From DATKFM01 sp963851215 (GTDB lineage: Bacteria; Pseudomonadota; Alphaproteobacteria; Dongiales; Dongiaceae): 64,000 bases of DNA. This document shows positions 1-9,673 of the stretch, in pieces. Every line of letters starts with the position of its first letter. Position 1 is the first letter of the stretch. The notes beneath the pieces were generated by a model. The model saw only the letters and a list, made by a program, of their open reading frames with translations. It searched no databases and was not told the origin of the DNA. The DNA is taken from contig CAWKOG010000014.1 of the NCBI GenBank assembly GCA_963851215.1, positions 404,972 to 468,971 of the forward strand, in the 5' to 3' direction. Position numbers and translations under genes: made by a program.

Positions 1-2100
1 AATGTCAGCGGCGAGGTGCTGCAGCTCAAGGAGACCATCAATACGATGGTCGATCAACTCAATGCCTTCGCCGGCGAGGTGACGCGCGTCGCCCGCGAGG
101 TCGGCACCGAGGGCCGCCTGGGCGGCCAGGCCAACGTGCTCGGCGTCGCCGGCACCTGGAAAGATCTGACGGACAACGTCAACTCCATGGCTAGCAACCT
201 CACCGCGCAAGTCCGAAACATCGCCGAGGTGACCACCGCGGTGGCTCGCGGCGACCTGTCGCGGAAGATCACGGTCGACGTGCGAGGCGAGATCCTCGAA
301 CTGAAAAACACGATCAACACGATGGTGGATCAGCTCAACGCGTTCGCGTCTGAAGTCACTCGAGTTGCCCGTGAAGTGGGAACCGAAGGCAAGCTCGGCG
401 GTCAGGCCCAGGTGCCCGGCGTTGCCGGCACTTGGAAGGATCTCACGGACAACGTGAACTTCATGGCCAGCAATCTCACCGGTCAGGTCCGGAACATCGC
501 GGAGGTCGCGACCGCCATCGCCAGCGGTGATCTGTCGAAGAAAATTACCGTCGACGTGCGCGGCGAAATTCTCCTCCTTAAGGACACGCTCAATACGATG
601 GTGGAGCAGTTGCGATCCTTTGCCGCGGAAGTGACCCGCGTTGCCAGAGAGGTCGGCACCGAAGGACGCCTCGGCGGTCAGGCAGTCGTGCCCGGCGTCG
701 CTGGAACCTGGAAGGATCTTACGGACAACGTCAACCTCCTGGCTGCGAATTTGACCACCCAGGTTCGCAATATCGCCGAAGTCACCACGGCGGTGGCCCG
801 GGGCGATCTGTCGCGCAAAATAACGGTGGATGTGAAAGGCGAGATCCTGGAGCTGAAGAATACCATCAACACGATGGTCGATCAGCTTAATGCCTTCGCA
901 TCGGAAGTGACCCGGGTGGCCCGTGAAGTCGGCACTGAGGGCAAGCTCGGCGGCCAGGCGCAGGTTCCCGGCGTGGCGGGCACCTGGAAGGATCTCACGG
1001 ATACGGTCAACGTCATGGCGGCAAATCTGACCGAGCAGGTCCGTGGCATCGTCAGGGTTGTCACCGCCGTCGCCGATGGAGATCTGAAGCAGAACCTGCG
1101 CGTGCAGTCGAAGGGTGAAGTCGCGGCGCTTGCCGAGACGATCAACAACATGACCGAAACCCTCGCCACCTTTGCCGATCAGGTCACAACCGTTGCACGC
1201 GAGGTCGGTGTCGAGGGCAGGCTTGGCGGACAAGCCAATGTGCCGGGCGCTGCCGGCACCTGGAAGGACCTGACCGGCAACGTCAACCTGCTGGCCGCCA
1301 ATCTGACGACGCAGGTCCGCAACATTGCGGAGGTCGCTACGGCCGTCACCAAGGGCGATTTGACGCGCTCCATTCAGGTCGATGCCCGCGGCGAGGTGGC
1401 CGAGCTGAAGGACAACATCAATACGATGATCGACAATCTTCGGCTGACCACCGAGCGCAACACGGAGCAGGACTGGCTGAAGACGAATCTCGCCCGATTT
1501 ACCGGCATGGTTCAGGGACAGCGCGATCTTGCGACCGTCGGCCGCCTGCTGCTCTCGGAACTGGTGCCGCTGGTGAGCGCCCACCAAGGGGCCATCTATC
1601 AGCTTAATACCGGGGACACACCGGACCTGACATTGCTGGCGAGCTATGCAAACGATCACGAGGTCGGATATCCGGGACGGTTGAAGCTGGGCCAGAGTTT
1701 CATCGGGCAATGCGCGGCCGAGCAGCGGCGCATCCTGGTGACGGACATCCCGCCGGAAACCGTCAGAGTTGGATCGGTCTCACTGCAGGCGCTTCCCCGC
1801 AGCCTGGTTGTCTTCCCCGTCATATTTGAGGGTCAGACCAAGGCGGTTCTGCTATTGGCGTCGCTGCAGGAATTTGGCGCCGCACATCTGGCATTCCTCG
1901 AGCAATTGACCGCAAACCTCGGCATCGTGCTGAACAGCATCGAAGCGGCAATGCAAACAGAGCAATTGCTGACGCAGTCGCAGCAGCTTGCGCGCGAATT
2001 GCAGGTCCAGCAGAAGGAATTGCAGCAGACAAACGAACAACTCGAGCAGAAGGCGCAACAGCTCGCGGAGCGAAATGTAGAAGTCGAGAGGAAGAATTAG
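1..2100 (+). CDS. HAMP-repeat hybrid sensor kinase, N-terminal part (5' truncated by window, ends at in-frame TAG)
   Basis: The reading frame is open from base 1, so the true start lies outside the window. The protein has at least five HAMP-type units of about 92 residues, each ending in a GTWKDLT motif, up to about residue 475. A GAF-like domain follows (about 510-645), then a Gln/Glu-rich coiled coil. No membrane segment is visible in the part present. The frame stops at a TAG at 2098-2100, and the next codons in the same frame continue the coiled coil straight into the kinase core at 2152. In related soluble hybrid kinases the linker, HisKA, ATPase and receivers form one polypeptide. I therefore read 1-4200 as one gene split by a nonsense change (probably CAG to TAG) or a base error. 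Role: cytoplasmic signal input for a phosphorelay; the signal is unknown. Confidence 0.85.
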   Translation, partial: NVSGEVLQLKETINTMVDQLNAFAGEVTRVAREVGTEGRLGGQANVLGVAGTWKDLTDNVNSMASNLTAQVRNIAEVTTAVARGDLSRKITVDVRGEILELKNTINTMVDQLNAFASEVTRVAREVGTEGKLGGQAQVPGVAGTWKDLTDNVNFMASNLTGQVRNIAEVATAIASGDLSKKITVDVRGEILLLKDTLNTMVEQLRSFAAEVTRVAREVGTEGRLGGQAVVPGVAGTWKDLTDNVNLLAANLTTQVRNIAEVTTAVARGDLSRKITVDVKGEILELKNTINTMVDQLNAFASEVTRVAREVGTEGKLGGQAQVPGVAGTWKDLTDTVNVMAANLTEQVRGIVRVVTAVADGDLKQNLRVQSKGEVAALAETINNMTETLATFADQVTTVAREVGVEGRLGGQANVPGAAGTWKDLTGNVNLLAANLTTQVRNIAEVATAVTKGDLTRSIQVDARGEVAELKDNINTMIDNLRLTTERNTEQDWLKTNLARFTGMVQGQRDLATVGRLLLSELVPLVSAHQGAIYQLNTGDTPDLTLLASYANDHEVGYPGRLKLGQSFIGQCAAEQRRILVTDIPPETVRVGSVSLQALPRSLVVFPVIFEGQTKAVLLLASLQEFGAAHLAFLEQLTANLGIVLNSIEAAMQTEQLLTQSQQLARELQVQQKELQQTNEQLEQKAQQLAERNVEVERKN

Positions 2101-2151
2101 GAGATCGAGCTGGCCCGGAAAGCGGTCGAGGAAAAGGCGATCGAGCTATCG

Positions 2152-4200
2152 ATGACCTCGAAATACAAGTCCGAGTTCCTGGCGAACATGTCCCATGAAC
2201 TCCGGACCCCTCTCAACAGCATCCTGATCCTCGGCCAACAGCTCGGCGACAATCCGGATGGCAATCTGACATCAAAGCAGATCGAATTCGCGCGAACGAT
2301 TCATGGCGCGGGTACTGACCTGCTCAATCTCATCAGCGACATTCTCGACCTCTCGAAAATCGAGTCCGGAACAGTCGCAATCGAGGCGGAGGAGATTTCC
2401 GTCACGAGCATTCTGGAAGCGGTCGCCCGTCCGTTCCGGCATGAGGCGGAGCGGCGGCACCTGTCTTTCGACGTGCAGATCGCTTCAAATGTCGCACGCA
2501 GCATGACGACGGATGCCAAGCGCCTGCAGCAAGTCTTGAAGAACCTGCTTTCGAACGCATTCAAGTTCACCGAGGTCGGTGGCGTGAAGATCATCGTATC
2601 GAGCCCGATCAGCGGCTGGAGAGAGGACCATGTGGTGCTCAATCAGGCGCCCGCCGTCCTGGCCTTCGAGGTATCGGACACGGGAATTGGCATTCCGCAC
2701 GAAAAGCAGAAGCTGATCTTCGAGGCCTTCCAACAAGCCGACGCCAGCACCAGCCGGAAATATGGCGGCACGGGGCTCGGTTTGGCGATCAGCCGGGAGT
2801 TGTCAAATCTTCTCGGCGGCGAGATCCAATTGAAGAGTTCACCCGGCGTGGGCAGCACTTTCACGTTGTATCTGCCCTCGGACTATCTCGCGGTCGCCGG
2901 CACCTCCACCCGCTATCTTGAGCGGCTTCCTTTGAAGGACCCGTACTCGAATGGTGGCCTTGCGGCCCGTCGCACTGACCATGCCATAGAGGCCGTGCCC
3001 GATGATCGCAGCGAAATAAAACCGGGCGATGATGTTCTGCTCATATTGGAGGACGATCCTCATTATGCCCGTATTCTCGCGGGTGCCGCGCGCAAGCAAG
3101 GCTTCAAGTGCGTTGTGACTGCCCAGGGGGCAGGGGCGCTCACCCTTGCTCGCGAATACAAACCAACAGCCATTTCTCTGGATATTTTCCTGCCGGACAT
3201 GCTCGGCTGGAGCGTCCTGAGCCAACTGAAGCAGGATCCCGAGACGCGGCACATACCGGTGCAGATTCTGACACTGGATGAAGACCGTCAGCACGGCTTG
3301 GCCCGCGGCGCCTACTCCTTTGTCACCAAACCCAGTGCGGTGGCGGAGCTGGAGGCGGCCCTGTCCCGAATCAAGAAGTACGCATCTCTGCGCCACAAGC
3401 GTCTTTTGATCGTCGAAGACGATGCCGCGGAGCAGATGAGCATATCCGAGCTCTTGGGCCATCGTGATGTGAATACGGTCGTCGCGTCCACCGGCGCGGA
3501 GGCCCTCGACATCCTCCGGACCGAGCCATGCGATTGCATTGTGCTGGATCTTCGCCTGCCCGACATGTCCGGGTTTGATTTGTTGGAGAAGCTTGCAGAC
3601 GATGAAATGCTGCGCGACATTCCCGTTGTCGTATATACCGGGCGCGAGCTTACGCCGGAGGAAGATGTCCAGTTGCGGTCGATAGCCCGCAGCGTCGTCG
3701 TCAAAGGCGTCGAGTTCCCGGAGCGGCTCCTGGATGAGACGGCTCTGTTCCTGCACAGGATGATCTCGGAACTTCCCGCTGAGAAGCAGAGGATGTTGGA
3801 TCAGCTTCACGGTTCCGACGAGCATCTGGTCGGGCAGACCGTGCTGCTCGTCGATGACGATGCGCGAAACATCTTTGCGCTCAGTAGCGCCCTAGAGCGG
3901 CGCGGAATGAATGTGCTCGCCGCGACCACCGGAAGCGAGGCGATTTCCATCATCAACTCAACGCCTGACATCGGGATTGTCCTGATGGACATCATGATGC
4001 CGGAAATGGACGGCTACGAGACGATGCAGGCCATCCGCGAGGAACCGAGATTCCGTCGCCTGCCGATTGTCGCCCTGACTGCCAAGGCGATGAAGGGCGA
4101 TCGTGAGAAGTGCCTGGAAGCCGGTGCGTCAGACTATCTGGCAAAACCGGTGAATACGGAGCAGCTCCTTTCGGCATTGCGCATGTGGCTTCATCGTTAG
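2152..4200 (+). CDS. Hybrid histidine kinase C-terminal part: HisKA, HATPase and three receiver domains
   Basis: This is the kinase half of the gene that begins at the left edge; the frame is continuous with it apart from the TAG at 2098-2100. The ATG at 2152 is the first internal start, but no ribosome site stands before it. Residue His15 (SHELRTP) is the phospho-accepting histidine. The ATP-binding domain shows the N box (NLLSNAFKF), DTGIGIP and GGTGLGLAIS. Three receiver domains follow, each with an acidic pair and a phospho-acceptor in LDIFLPD, LDLRLPD and MDIMMPE. This architecture fits a multi-step phosphorelay hub. It is followed 18 bases later by a second hybrid kinase, probably co-transcribed. 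If the TAG is real, this half would lack its HAMP/GAF input domains. Confidence 0.88.
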   Translation: MTSKYKSEFLANMSHELRTPLNSILILGQQLGDNPDGNLTSKQIEFARTIHGAGTDLLNLISDILDLSKIESGTVAIEAEEISVTSILEAVARPFRHEAERRHLSFDVQIASNVARSMTTDAKRLQQVLKNLLSNAFKFTEVGGVKIIVSSPISGWREDHVVLNQAPAVLAFEVSDTGIGIPHEKQKLIFEAFQQADASTSRKYGGTGLGLAISRELSNLLGGEIQLKSSPGVGSTFTLYLPSDYLAVAGTSTRYLERLPLKDPYSNGGLAARRTDHAIEAVPDDRSEIKPGDDVLLILEDDPHYARILAGAARKQGFKCVVTAQGAGALTLAREYKPTAISLDIFLPDMLGWSVLSQLKQDPETRHIPVQILTLDEDRQHGLARGAYSFVTKPSAVAELEAALSRIKKYASLRHKRLLIVEDDAAEQMSISELLGHRDVNTVVASTGAEALDILRTEPCDCIVLDLRLPDMSGFDLLEKLADDEMLRDIPVVVYTGRELTPEEDVQLRSIARSVVVKGVEFPERLLDETALFLHRMISELPAEKQRMLDQLHGSDEHLVGQTVLLVDDDARNIFALSSALERRGMNVLAATTGSEAISIINSTPDIGIVLMDIMMPEMDGYETMQAIREEPRFRRLPIVALTAKAMKGDREKCLEAGASDYLAKPVNTEQLLSALRMWLHR

Positions 4201-4218
4201 TGTGGACCGGTGACTTGA

Positions 4219-6123
4219 ATGGCCGATGAAAAAGTCAACATACTTCTCGTCGACGATCAGCCGGGGAAGCTCCTCAGCTATCGTGTCATCCTGGAAGAGC
4301 TTGGCGAGAATTTGCTGGCGGCAAACTCCGCGCAGGAGGCCTTTGAGTACCTGAACCGCTCTGAAATCGCCGTCGTTCTTGTCGATGTCTATATGCCGGA
4401 TCTCGACGGGTTCGAGCTGGCGCGCATGATCCGCGAACACCCGCGCTTCAGGGACACTGCGATCATTCTCATTTCAGCGGTGTTGCTTGCCGATATGGAT
4501 TTTCTGCGCGGCTATCAGCACGGCGCCGTGGATTACATTTCGGTTCCCGTAATTCCGGAAGTGCTGCGGGCCAAGGTAAAAGTCTTTGTCGATCTGTACC
4601 GAAAGACCAAGCAGCTGGAGCGTTTCAATCAGGAACTCGAACAAAGGGTGGCGGAGCGCACCAATGCCCTCGAACTGGCGATGGCCGAGCTGCAAACCAG
4701 CGAGAACAGGCTGCACTTGGCATTGGACGCGGCGAACATGGGCTGGTGGAGTTACGATATCAACGCCAATTCAGTCGAATGGTCGCAAACTCTCATGCGC
4801 CTGATGGGTTTCTCGCCGGATTCCTTCGGTGGAACATGGGAGGGGATGCTTTCGCATGTGCATGCCGACGATCAGCAGGCGCTGAAGGATCTTGTCCATA
4901 AATCGACGCCGGCGGATAAATCCAAGTGTGAAGTCCGGTTCATCAGGCCTGACAACTCAATCCGATGGTCCCTTACGGCAGGCTACGCGGTTCGATCCGA
5001 GGATGGCGCGGCGGCACAGTTCTTCGGCCTGGATCTGGATACGACCGAGCGGAGGCAGGCGGCGGATCGGCAGGAGCTGCTGGTACGCGAGTTGGATCAT
5101 CGCGCGAAGAATTTGTTGGCCGTCGTTCAATCGGTCGTACGACTTACCAAGGCATCGAGCATCGGCAGTTTCGTCAAGACGGTGGAAGGCCGGATTCTGG
5201 CGCTGGCGCGGGCGCACAATCTGTTATCGGAAGCCAGGTGGGCCAGCGTCGATCTCAGGCGGCTGGTTCAAGAGGAAGTCGAGCCCTTCCGCGAGGCCTA
5301 TCCCCACATCCGCTTGGGCGAGTCCGCGGCAATTCCCCTCGCGCCGGCGGTTGCCCAGTCGCTGGCCATGGTCGTACATGAATTGCTCACGAATGCGATC
5401 AAGCATGGGTCTCTATCGACGCCGGAGGGAGCTCTCAGCATCGACTGGGAGTTGGCGGATGAGACGCTCATGCTTCGCTGGCGCGAGTTCAGCGGCCCTT
5501 CCGTAAGTCCTCCGAAGCGGCAGGGCTTTGGATTTGGCGTGATACAAGCGAATATTGCGTCCCTCAACGGACAGGTTGCCTTTGAATGGGGACGAGACGG
5601 CCTGCAATGCGACGTTGCCATTCCGATCGGGGGCCGCGCGGCCAGACCCGCCACATCGGGTGAAAGCAACGGCCAAGCCGCGCGGCCCTACAGGCGGAGC
5701 AGTGAACATCGGCCCCTGGTCCTGCTTGTCGAAGATGAGCCGCTGGTGGCCAGTCTGACGAAGGATCTCCTGATCGAAAACGGCTGCGAGGTCATCGGGC
5801 CATTCGGCAATGAGGAGGTCGCGCTCCGGGCGACAAGCGAGATGGAATTCGATGCCGCGCTCTTGGACCTGAACATCAATGGCCGCTTGAGCTATCCGGT
5901 CGCAACGGTGCTTCTGTCGCGGAACATCCCCTTCGCATTTTTGACCGGCTACAATGTCGAATTGATCGATGCGGCGTTTTCTCAAGTCCCGGTACTGGCA
6001 AAGCCGGTCGATCCCAGCTTGCTGAGGGGCTACCTGGCAAATCTGCCTTTCTTGCGCCGGGCGCTGCAGGAGAACAGCGTGGGTAAGGCGGTCTCTCCCG
6101 CGGCCATGACGGGAACGGGGTAA
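4219..6123 (+). CDS. Response regulator / PAS / HWE-type histidine kinase hybrid with C-terminal receiver
   Basis: 634 residues. An N-terminal receiver (about 6-125, DD at 12-13, phospho-acceptor Asp56 in LVDVYMPD) is followed by a coiled coil and a PAS domain (about 165-275). Next comes a kinase core with ELDHRAKNLL, the hallmark of the HWE/HisKA_2 group, a degenerate ATPase domain, and a second receiver near 520-620 (VEDEPL, LDLNI). HWE kinases are typical of Alphaproteobacteria and often feed the general stress response or light/redox sensing. No membrane segment is seen, so it is probably cytoplasmic. It starts 18 bases after the upstream kinase and is likely its operon partner; the N-terminal receiver could take phosphate from that kinase. 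The exact signal is unknown. Confidence 0.9.
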   Translation: MADEKVNILLVDDQPGKLLSYRVILEELGENLLAANSAQEAFEYLNRSEIAVVLVDVYMPDLDGFELARMIREHPRFRDTAIILISAVLLADMDFLRGYQHGAVDYISVPVIPEVLRAKVKVFVDLYRKTKQLERFNQELEQRVAERTNALELAMAELQTSENRLHLALDAANMGWWSYDINANSVEWSQTLMRLMGFSPDSFGGTWEGMLSHVHADDQQALKDLVHKSTPADKSKCEVRFIRPDNSIRWSLTAGYAVRSEDGAAAQFFGLDLDTTERRQAADRQELLVRELDHRAKNLLAVVQSVVRLTKASSIGSFVKTVEGRILALARAHNLLSEARWASVDLRRLVQEEVEPFREAYPHIRLGESAAIPLAPAVAQSLAMVVHELLTNAIKHGSLSTPEGALSIDWELADETLMLRWREFSGPSVSPPKRQGFGFGVIQANIASLNGQVAFEWGRDGLQCDVAIPIGGRAARPATSGESNGQAARPYRRSSEHRPLVLLVEDEPLVASLTKDLLIENGCEVIGPFGNEEVALRATSEMEFDAALLDLNINGRLSYPVATVLLSRNIPFAFLTGYNVELIDAAFSQVPVLAKPVDPSLLRGYLANLPFLRRALQENSVGKAVSPAAMTGTG

Positions 6124-6184
6124 TCGCCGCTCACACTCGCGCCTTCGGCGGTATCCGGTTCAGCGCTCCATTTCGGCATCGGCT

Positions 6185-8369
6185 TCAATCATGCACGACC
6201 ACACGCAGCCGTTCCGTCCGGTCCAGTGTGTGTACAGCCGCCGACGTGCCCGAACGGCGGATGAGAATGTCCGCCGATTGATCGCCAAGACGCAGGCCGG
6301 TCAGTTTTACCTCGGCTAGCGATTCCGGTAGGCGCGGTCGCCGAAAGCGGATCTCGCTGCTGGCGAAGTCCAGCGATATGCCCAATAGCGCCTGCATCAT
6401 GGCGAAAGGAGTTGCGGTCGCCCAGGCCTGTGGCGTGCAAGCCACGGGATAAAGTGTCGGCCCTGAATGCGGCTGCCTCGAGAATCCGCAGAACAGTTCG
6501 GGCAACCGGCGCAGATCCATGTGAATCGAGGCATCAAACATCCCCGAATACAGCCGGCTTACCTCGACCTTGTGGCCATACCGGTCCAGGCCCAATGCAA
6601 TGATTGCATTGTCATGGGGCCAAACGGAGCCGTTGTGGTAGGACATGGGATTATAGCGGGCCTGAGACGCGGCTACCGTTCTGATTCCCCAACCCGCATA
6701 GCTGTCGCTTCCGAGCAGCACCTTCGCCATGGATTGAGATTGCTCGGGCGTCGCGATGCCGGCGAAGAGCGCATGGCCCGCGTTTGACGTGCAGACGCGA
6801 AGCGGCTTTTTGTCGCCGTCAAGCGCCAACGCAAATGTGGAAAGTTCCTCGCACCAAAATGCTGCCGAGAAGTTCTCTTTCAACAATTCGGCTTGCTGGT
6901 CAAGAACTCGCGCCTGGTCCGGCAGATCGAGCAGGCGCGCCATTGCCGCCGCATACCGCTTTGCCAAATACACATATGCTTGTACTTCGCAAAGGGCGAT
7001 GGGCCCATGAGCGAGGCGGCCGTCGGCATGAAACATCGAGTCGCGCGAGTTTTTCCAACCCTGGTTGACAAGGCCGTCGTCGCTGCGCCGGTCATACTCA
7101 ACGAATTCCGTCGGCATCCCGATCGCCGTACATATCCATCCAATTGAGCGCCGCGGAAACATGCGGCCACAGATGCTGTAACGTCGCCTTGTCGCCGGTA
7201 CGCTCCACATAGGCGCCGGCCAGCACGACAAAAAGCGGCGTGGCGTCGACGCTGCCATAGTAGGCGCCGAATGGCACCTCGCGCAGCCGCGCCATCTCTC
7301 CCGCCCTGGTTTCGTGCAGTATCTTGCCCGGTTCGGCATCGCGTTCCGGATCGAACTCCGTGGCTTGCGTGGCCGCAAGATAGTTCAGAACGCCATAGGC
7401 GATTTTCGGATCAAGCCACAAGGTGAATAGGGCCGTGATCAGGCCGTCGCGGCCAAAGGGCGTGCTGAACCAGGGAATGCCGGCATAGGGGTATGGCCCA
7501 TGCGTGGTTTCCGACACGAGCATATAGAGATCCGAAACAGAACGGCCGAGCAGTTGATTCAGCTGGCTGTTCGAACTCTGGATTTGCGTTGCGCGCGCCT
7601 GTCCCTGGCGCAGTCCGCGCCGGGCCGCAAACATGCAGCCCGCAAAGGTCTTCTTCGGTATGGCACCATTTTCTGATCCGGTAGTGCAGGCAATTTCGCT
7701 GAATATGCGAACTCGTTGATTTGGCTCCAGAATCAGATCGTAGCTTGCGGTCGAGACATCAAGCTTATCGGGTGACGGCGTAAAGCCTACCGACGTCATC
7801 CGCGCGAGATCGTCGAGCCCCATATACTTCAAGGAAACTTCATGGTCGGACAGCAATGTCCGCTGCATCTTGCCGCGGCGAATTCGCGACTGTCCCCGCA
7901 CTTCAAAGAGATCCGCGAAATCCGCCGCAAACTGCAGCGAAACAACAATTGCTTTCGGGGAGGCATGGAAATTGCGGATGGATAGCCGTTCGTGGCAAGT
8001 CGCCTGCCACAGGAAGCGTAGCCGCTGCACGTGGAGCGATTCCCGCGGGAGAACAAGCTCGCCATCGATGTAGATATCCGGATTCGTCAGATCGACCGCC
8101 AGAACCGCATTGTCATCCCGAATGGTTGAGCTGAGCAGCAGCGGCCGTTGCCCATTCAATCGCAATTCAAGATGAGACAGATATCGAGTGTCGCGGTTGT
8201 AAAGACCGTCCGGCGCATTTGGGAAGGGAATGATGTCGCCATACTGATCGAAGAGCGCAAACGTGTCGTCATGCTTAAGCGCGCGCAGCCTGCGTTCGGC
8301 CAATGACGAAGCCGCCGGGATATAGAACTGAGAGACATTGGCGTCCTCATGAACGGAATGTTCATTCAT
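6185..8369 (-). pseudogene. Glycogen debranching enzyme (amylo-alpha-1,6-glucosidase family), one frameshift
   Basis: Read leftwards, the start at 8369 follows a GAGAGG ribosome site. The N-terminal half (to 7098) matches the N-terminal domain of bacterial debranching enzymes (DTRYLSHLELRLNG; later GRDGLITALF). The frame ends in YGDRDADGI then R and stop. The continuation (EFVEYDRRSDDGLVNQGWKN and the (alpha/alpha)6 barrel, with NPMSYHNGSVWPHDN) runs in another frame to 6185. One extra base near 7105, inside gaattc, explains the split. Without it the protein would be about 727 residues, normal for the family. It would cleave alpha-1,6 branches of glycogen or related glucans. The gene lies 10 bases after a glycosyltransferase gene and is surely co-transcribed with it. 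It may be a true pseudogene or an assembly indel. Confidence 0.85.
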
Positions 8370-8379
8370 TCGCTGCCTC

Positions 8380-9465
8380 TCACGCCGATTGCAGGAATCG
8401 GGGTTCCCTTTCTGGCTGCCGCGGCGGATTGCGACTGCCCCTTTCGTCAATCAGGCTTGCATATGTCCGCAGATAGTCGCGCGCCATGCGATCGACACTG
8501 AAACGTAGTTCAAACTGCCGGCGGATGCTGTGTCTATTTAGGTCGAGCGCCCGCGGAACCGCAGCGGCCGCTTCGTCCACGTTGTCGACAACAAAGCCGG
8601 TAATGCCCTCATCGATCACCTCCGGGACCGCCCCGTGACGAAATGCAACGACAGGCGTGCCATTCGCCATTGCCTCGATCATCGACAGTCCGAAGGGCTC
8701 CGGCCAGTCGATCGGAAACAGCAGGGCCGCCGCGCCGCCAAGGAATGCTGCCTTTTCGGCATCGTTGATCTCGCCGAGATACTCCACGTCGGGCAGCGAG
8801 AGAAGCGGCCGTATCAAGTCATCAAAGTACTCGCGGTCGACCTGGTCGATCTTGGCGGCGATGCGGAGCGGCAATCCAACCCGCTGGGCGATCTCAATCG
8901 CCCGGTCCAATCGTTTCTCCGGGCTGATCCGGCCAATGAAGGCAAGATAACCGCACGAACCATCGTCCAACTTGTACAGATCCGTCGGCAAGCCATGCGG
9001 CACCGTCGCGCGCCAGTTTGCCCAGGGAAGCGGTTCCCGCTGGCTGTAGGAGATGGAAACCAGCGGCATCTCGGAAAATTCGGTGTAGACAACAGGAAGG
9101 TCCGGCAAGTCCAGCCGTCCGTGCAATGTGGTGACAGTCGGGCAGGGCGAGTTCACGAAGGCGGAGAAATGCAGAAAGTCGGTGTGAAAATGGATGATGT
9201 CGAAATCCGCTGCCTGCGAAGCCACCCGATTGAACATCGCCATGTGATAGGCCAGGGGATCGCGGATCGTATCGTCCAGGCGGATTGCCTGGCGGCAGCC
9301 GGCGACGAGTTCCCCGCGTGTTTGCGAATCGCCGCTCGCAAACAGGGTGACGTCATGGCCGAGCCGAACCAGGCATTCGGTGAGATAGGAAACAACTCTT
9401 TCGGTGCCACCGTAGAGGCTTGGCGGGCACGCCTCATAAAGGGGGGCGACCTGGGCAATTCGCAT
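8380..9465 (-). CDS. Glycosyltransferase family 4
   Basis: About 361 residues from the ATG at 9465 (MRIAQVAPLYE). The longer open frame up to 9675 lacks family similarity and overlaps the divergent gene, so I chose this start. The N-terminal Rossmann half begins with the usual MRIAQVAP and a glycine-rich GGTERV. The C-terminal half has GRISPEKRLDRAIEIA and the EPFGLSMIEAMANGTP motif that binds the nucleotide-sugar donor, followed by GAVPEVI. It is a retaining GT-B enzyme, probably cytoplasmic. The acceptor is unknown. Pairing with a debranching enzyme 10 bases downstream suggests glucan or glycosyl-solute metabolism. Confidence 0.9.
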   Translation of the reverse strand: MRIAQVAPLYEACPPSLYGGTERVVSYLTECLVRLGHDVTLFASGDSQTRGELVAGCRQAIRLDDTIRDPLAYHMAMFNRVASQAADFDIIHFHTDFLHFSAFVNSPCPTVTTLHGRLDLPDLPVVYTEFSEMPLVSISYSQREPLPWANWRATVPHGLPTDLYKLDDGSCGYLAFIGRISPEKRLDRAIEIAQRVGLPLRIAAKIDQVDREYFDDLIRPLLSLPDVEYLGEINDAEKAAFLGGAAALLFPIDWPEPFGLSMIEAMANGTPVVAFRHGAVPEVIDEGITGFVVDNVDEAAAAVPRALDLNRHSIRRQFELRFSVDRMARDYLRTYASLIDERGSRNPPRQPEREPRFLQSA

Positions 9466-9673
9466 GTCAGACCTGCCTGGAGGTTGCGACTGGAGCAATC
9501 TGGCCCCGGTGCCGATGCCAAAAAGGCGCCGGAGGCCACAGATAGGAAACCGCGCATTGCCCGGGAAGTTCCTCAACTGCATAGGCTTTTGCCGCGCTTG
9601 CGGAACCAGCCGGGCGGAAATCGGGTTCGAATCCAGGAACTGGATGCGGTCCGGGCTGAAGTGGAGCGGGCTC

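Noticed and set aside
2839..3825. 328-codon minus-strand frame
   Set aside because: Shadow of the receiver domains on the plus strand.
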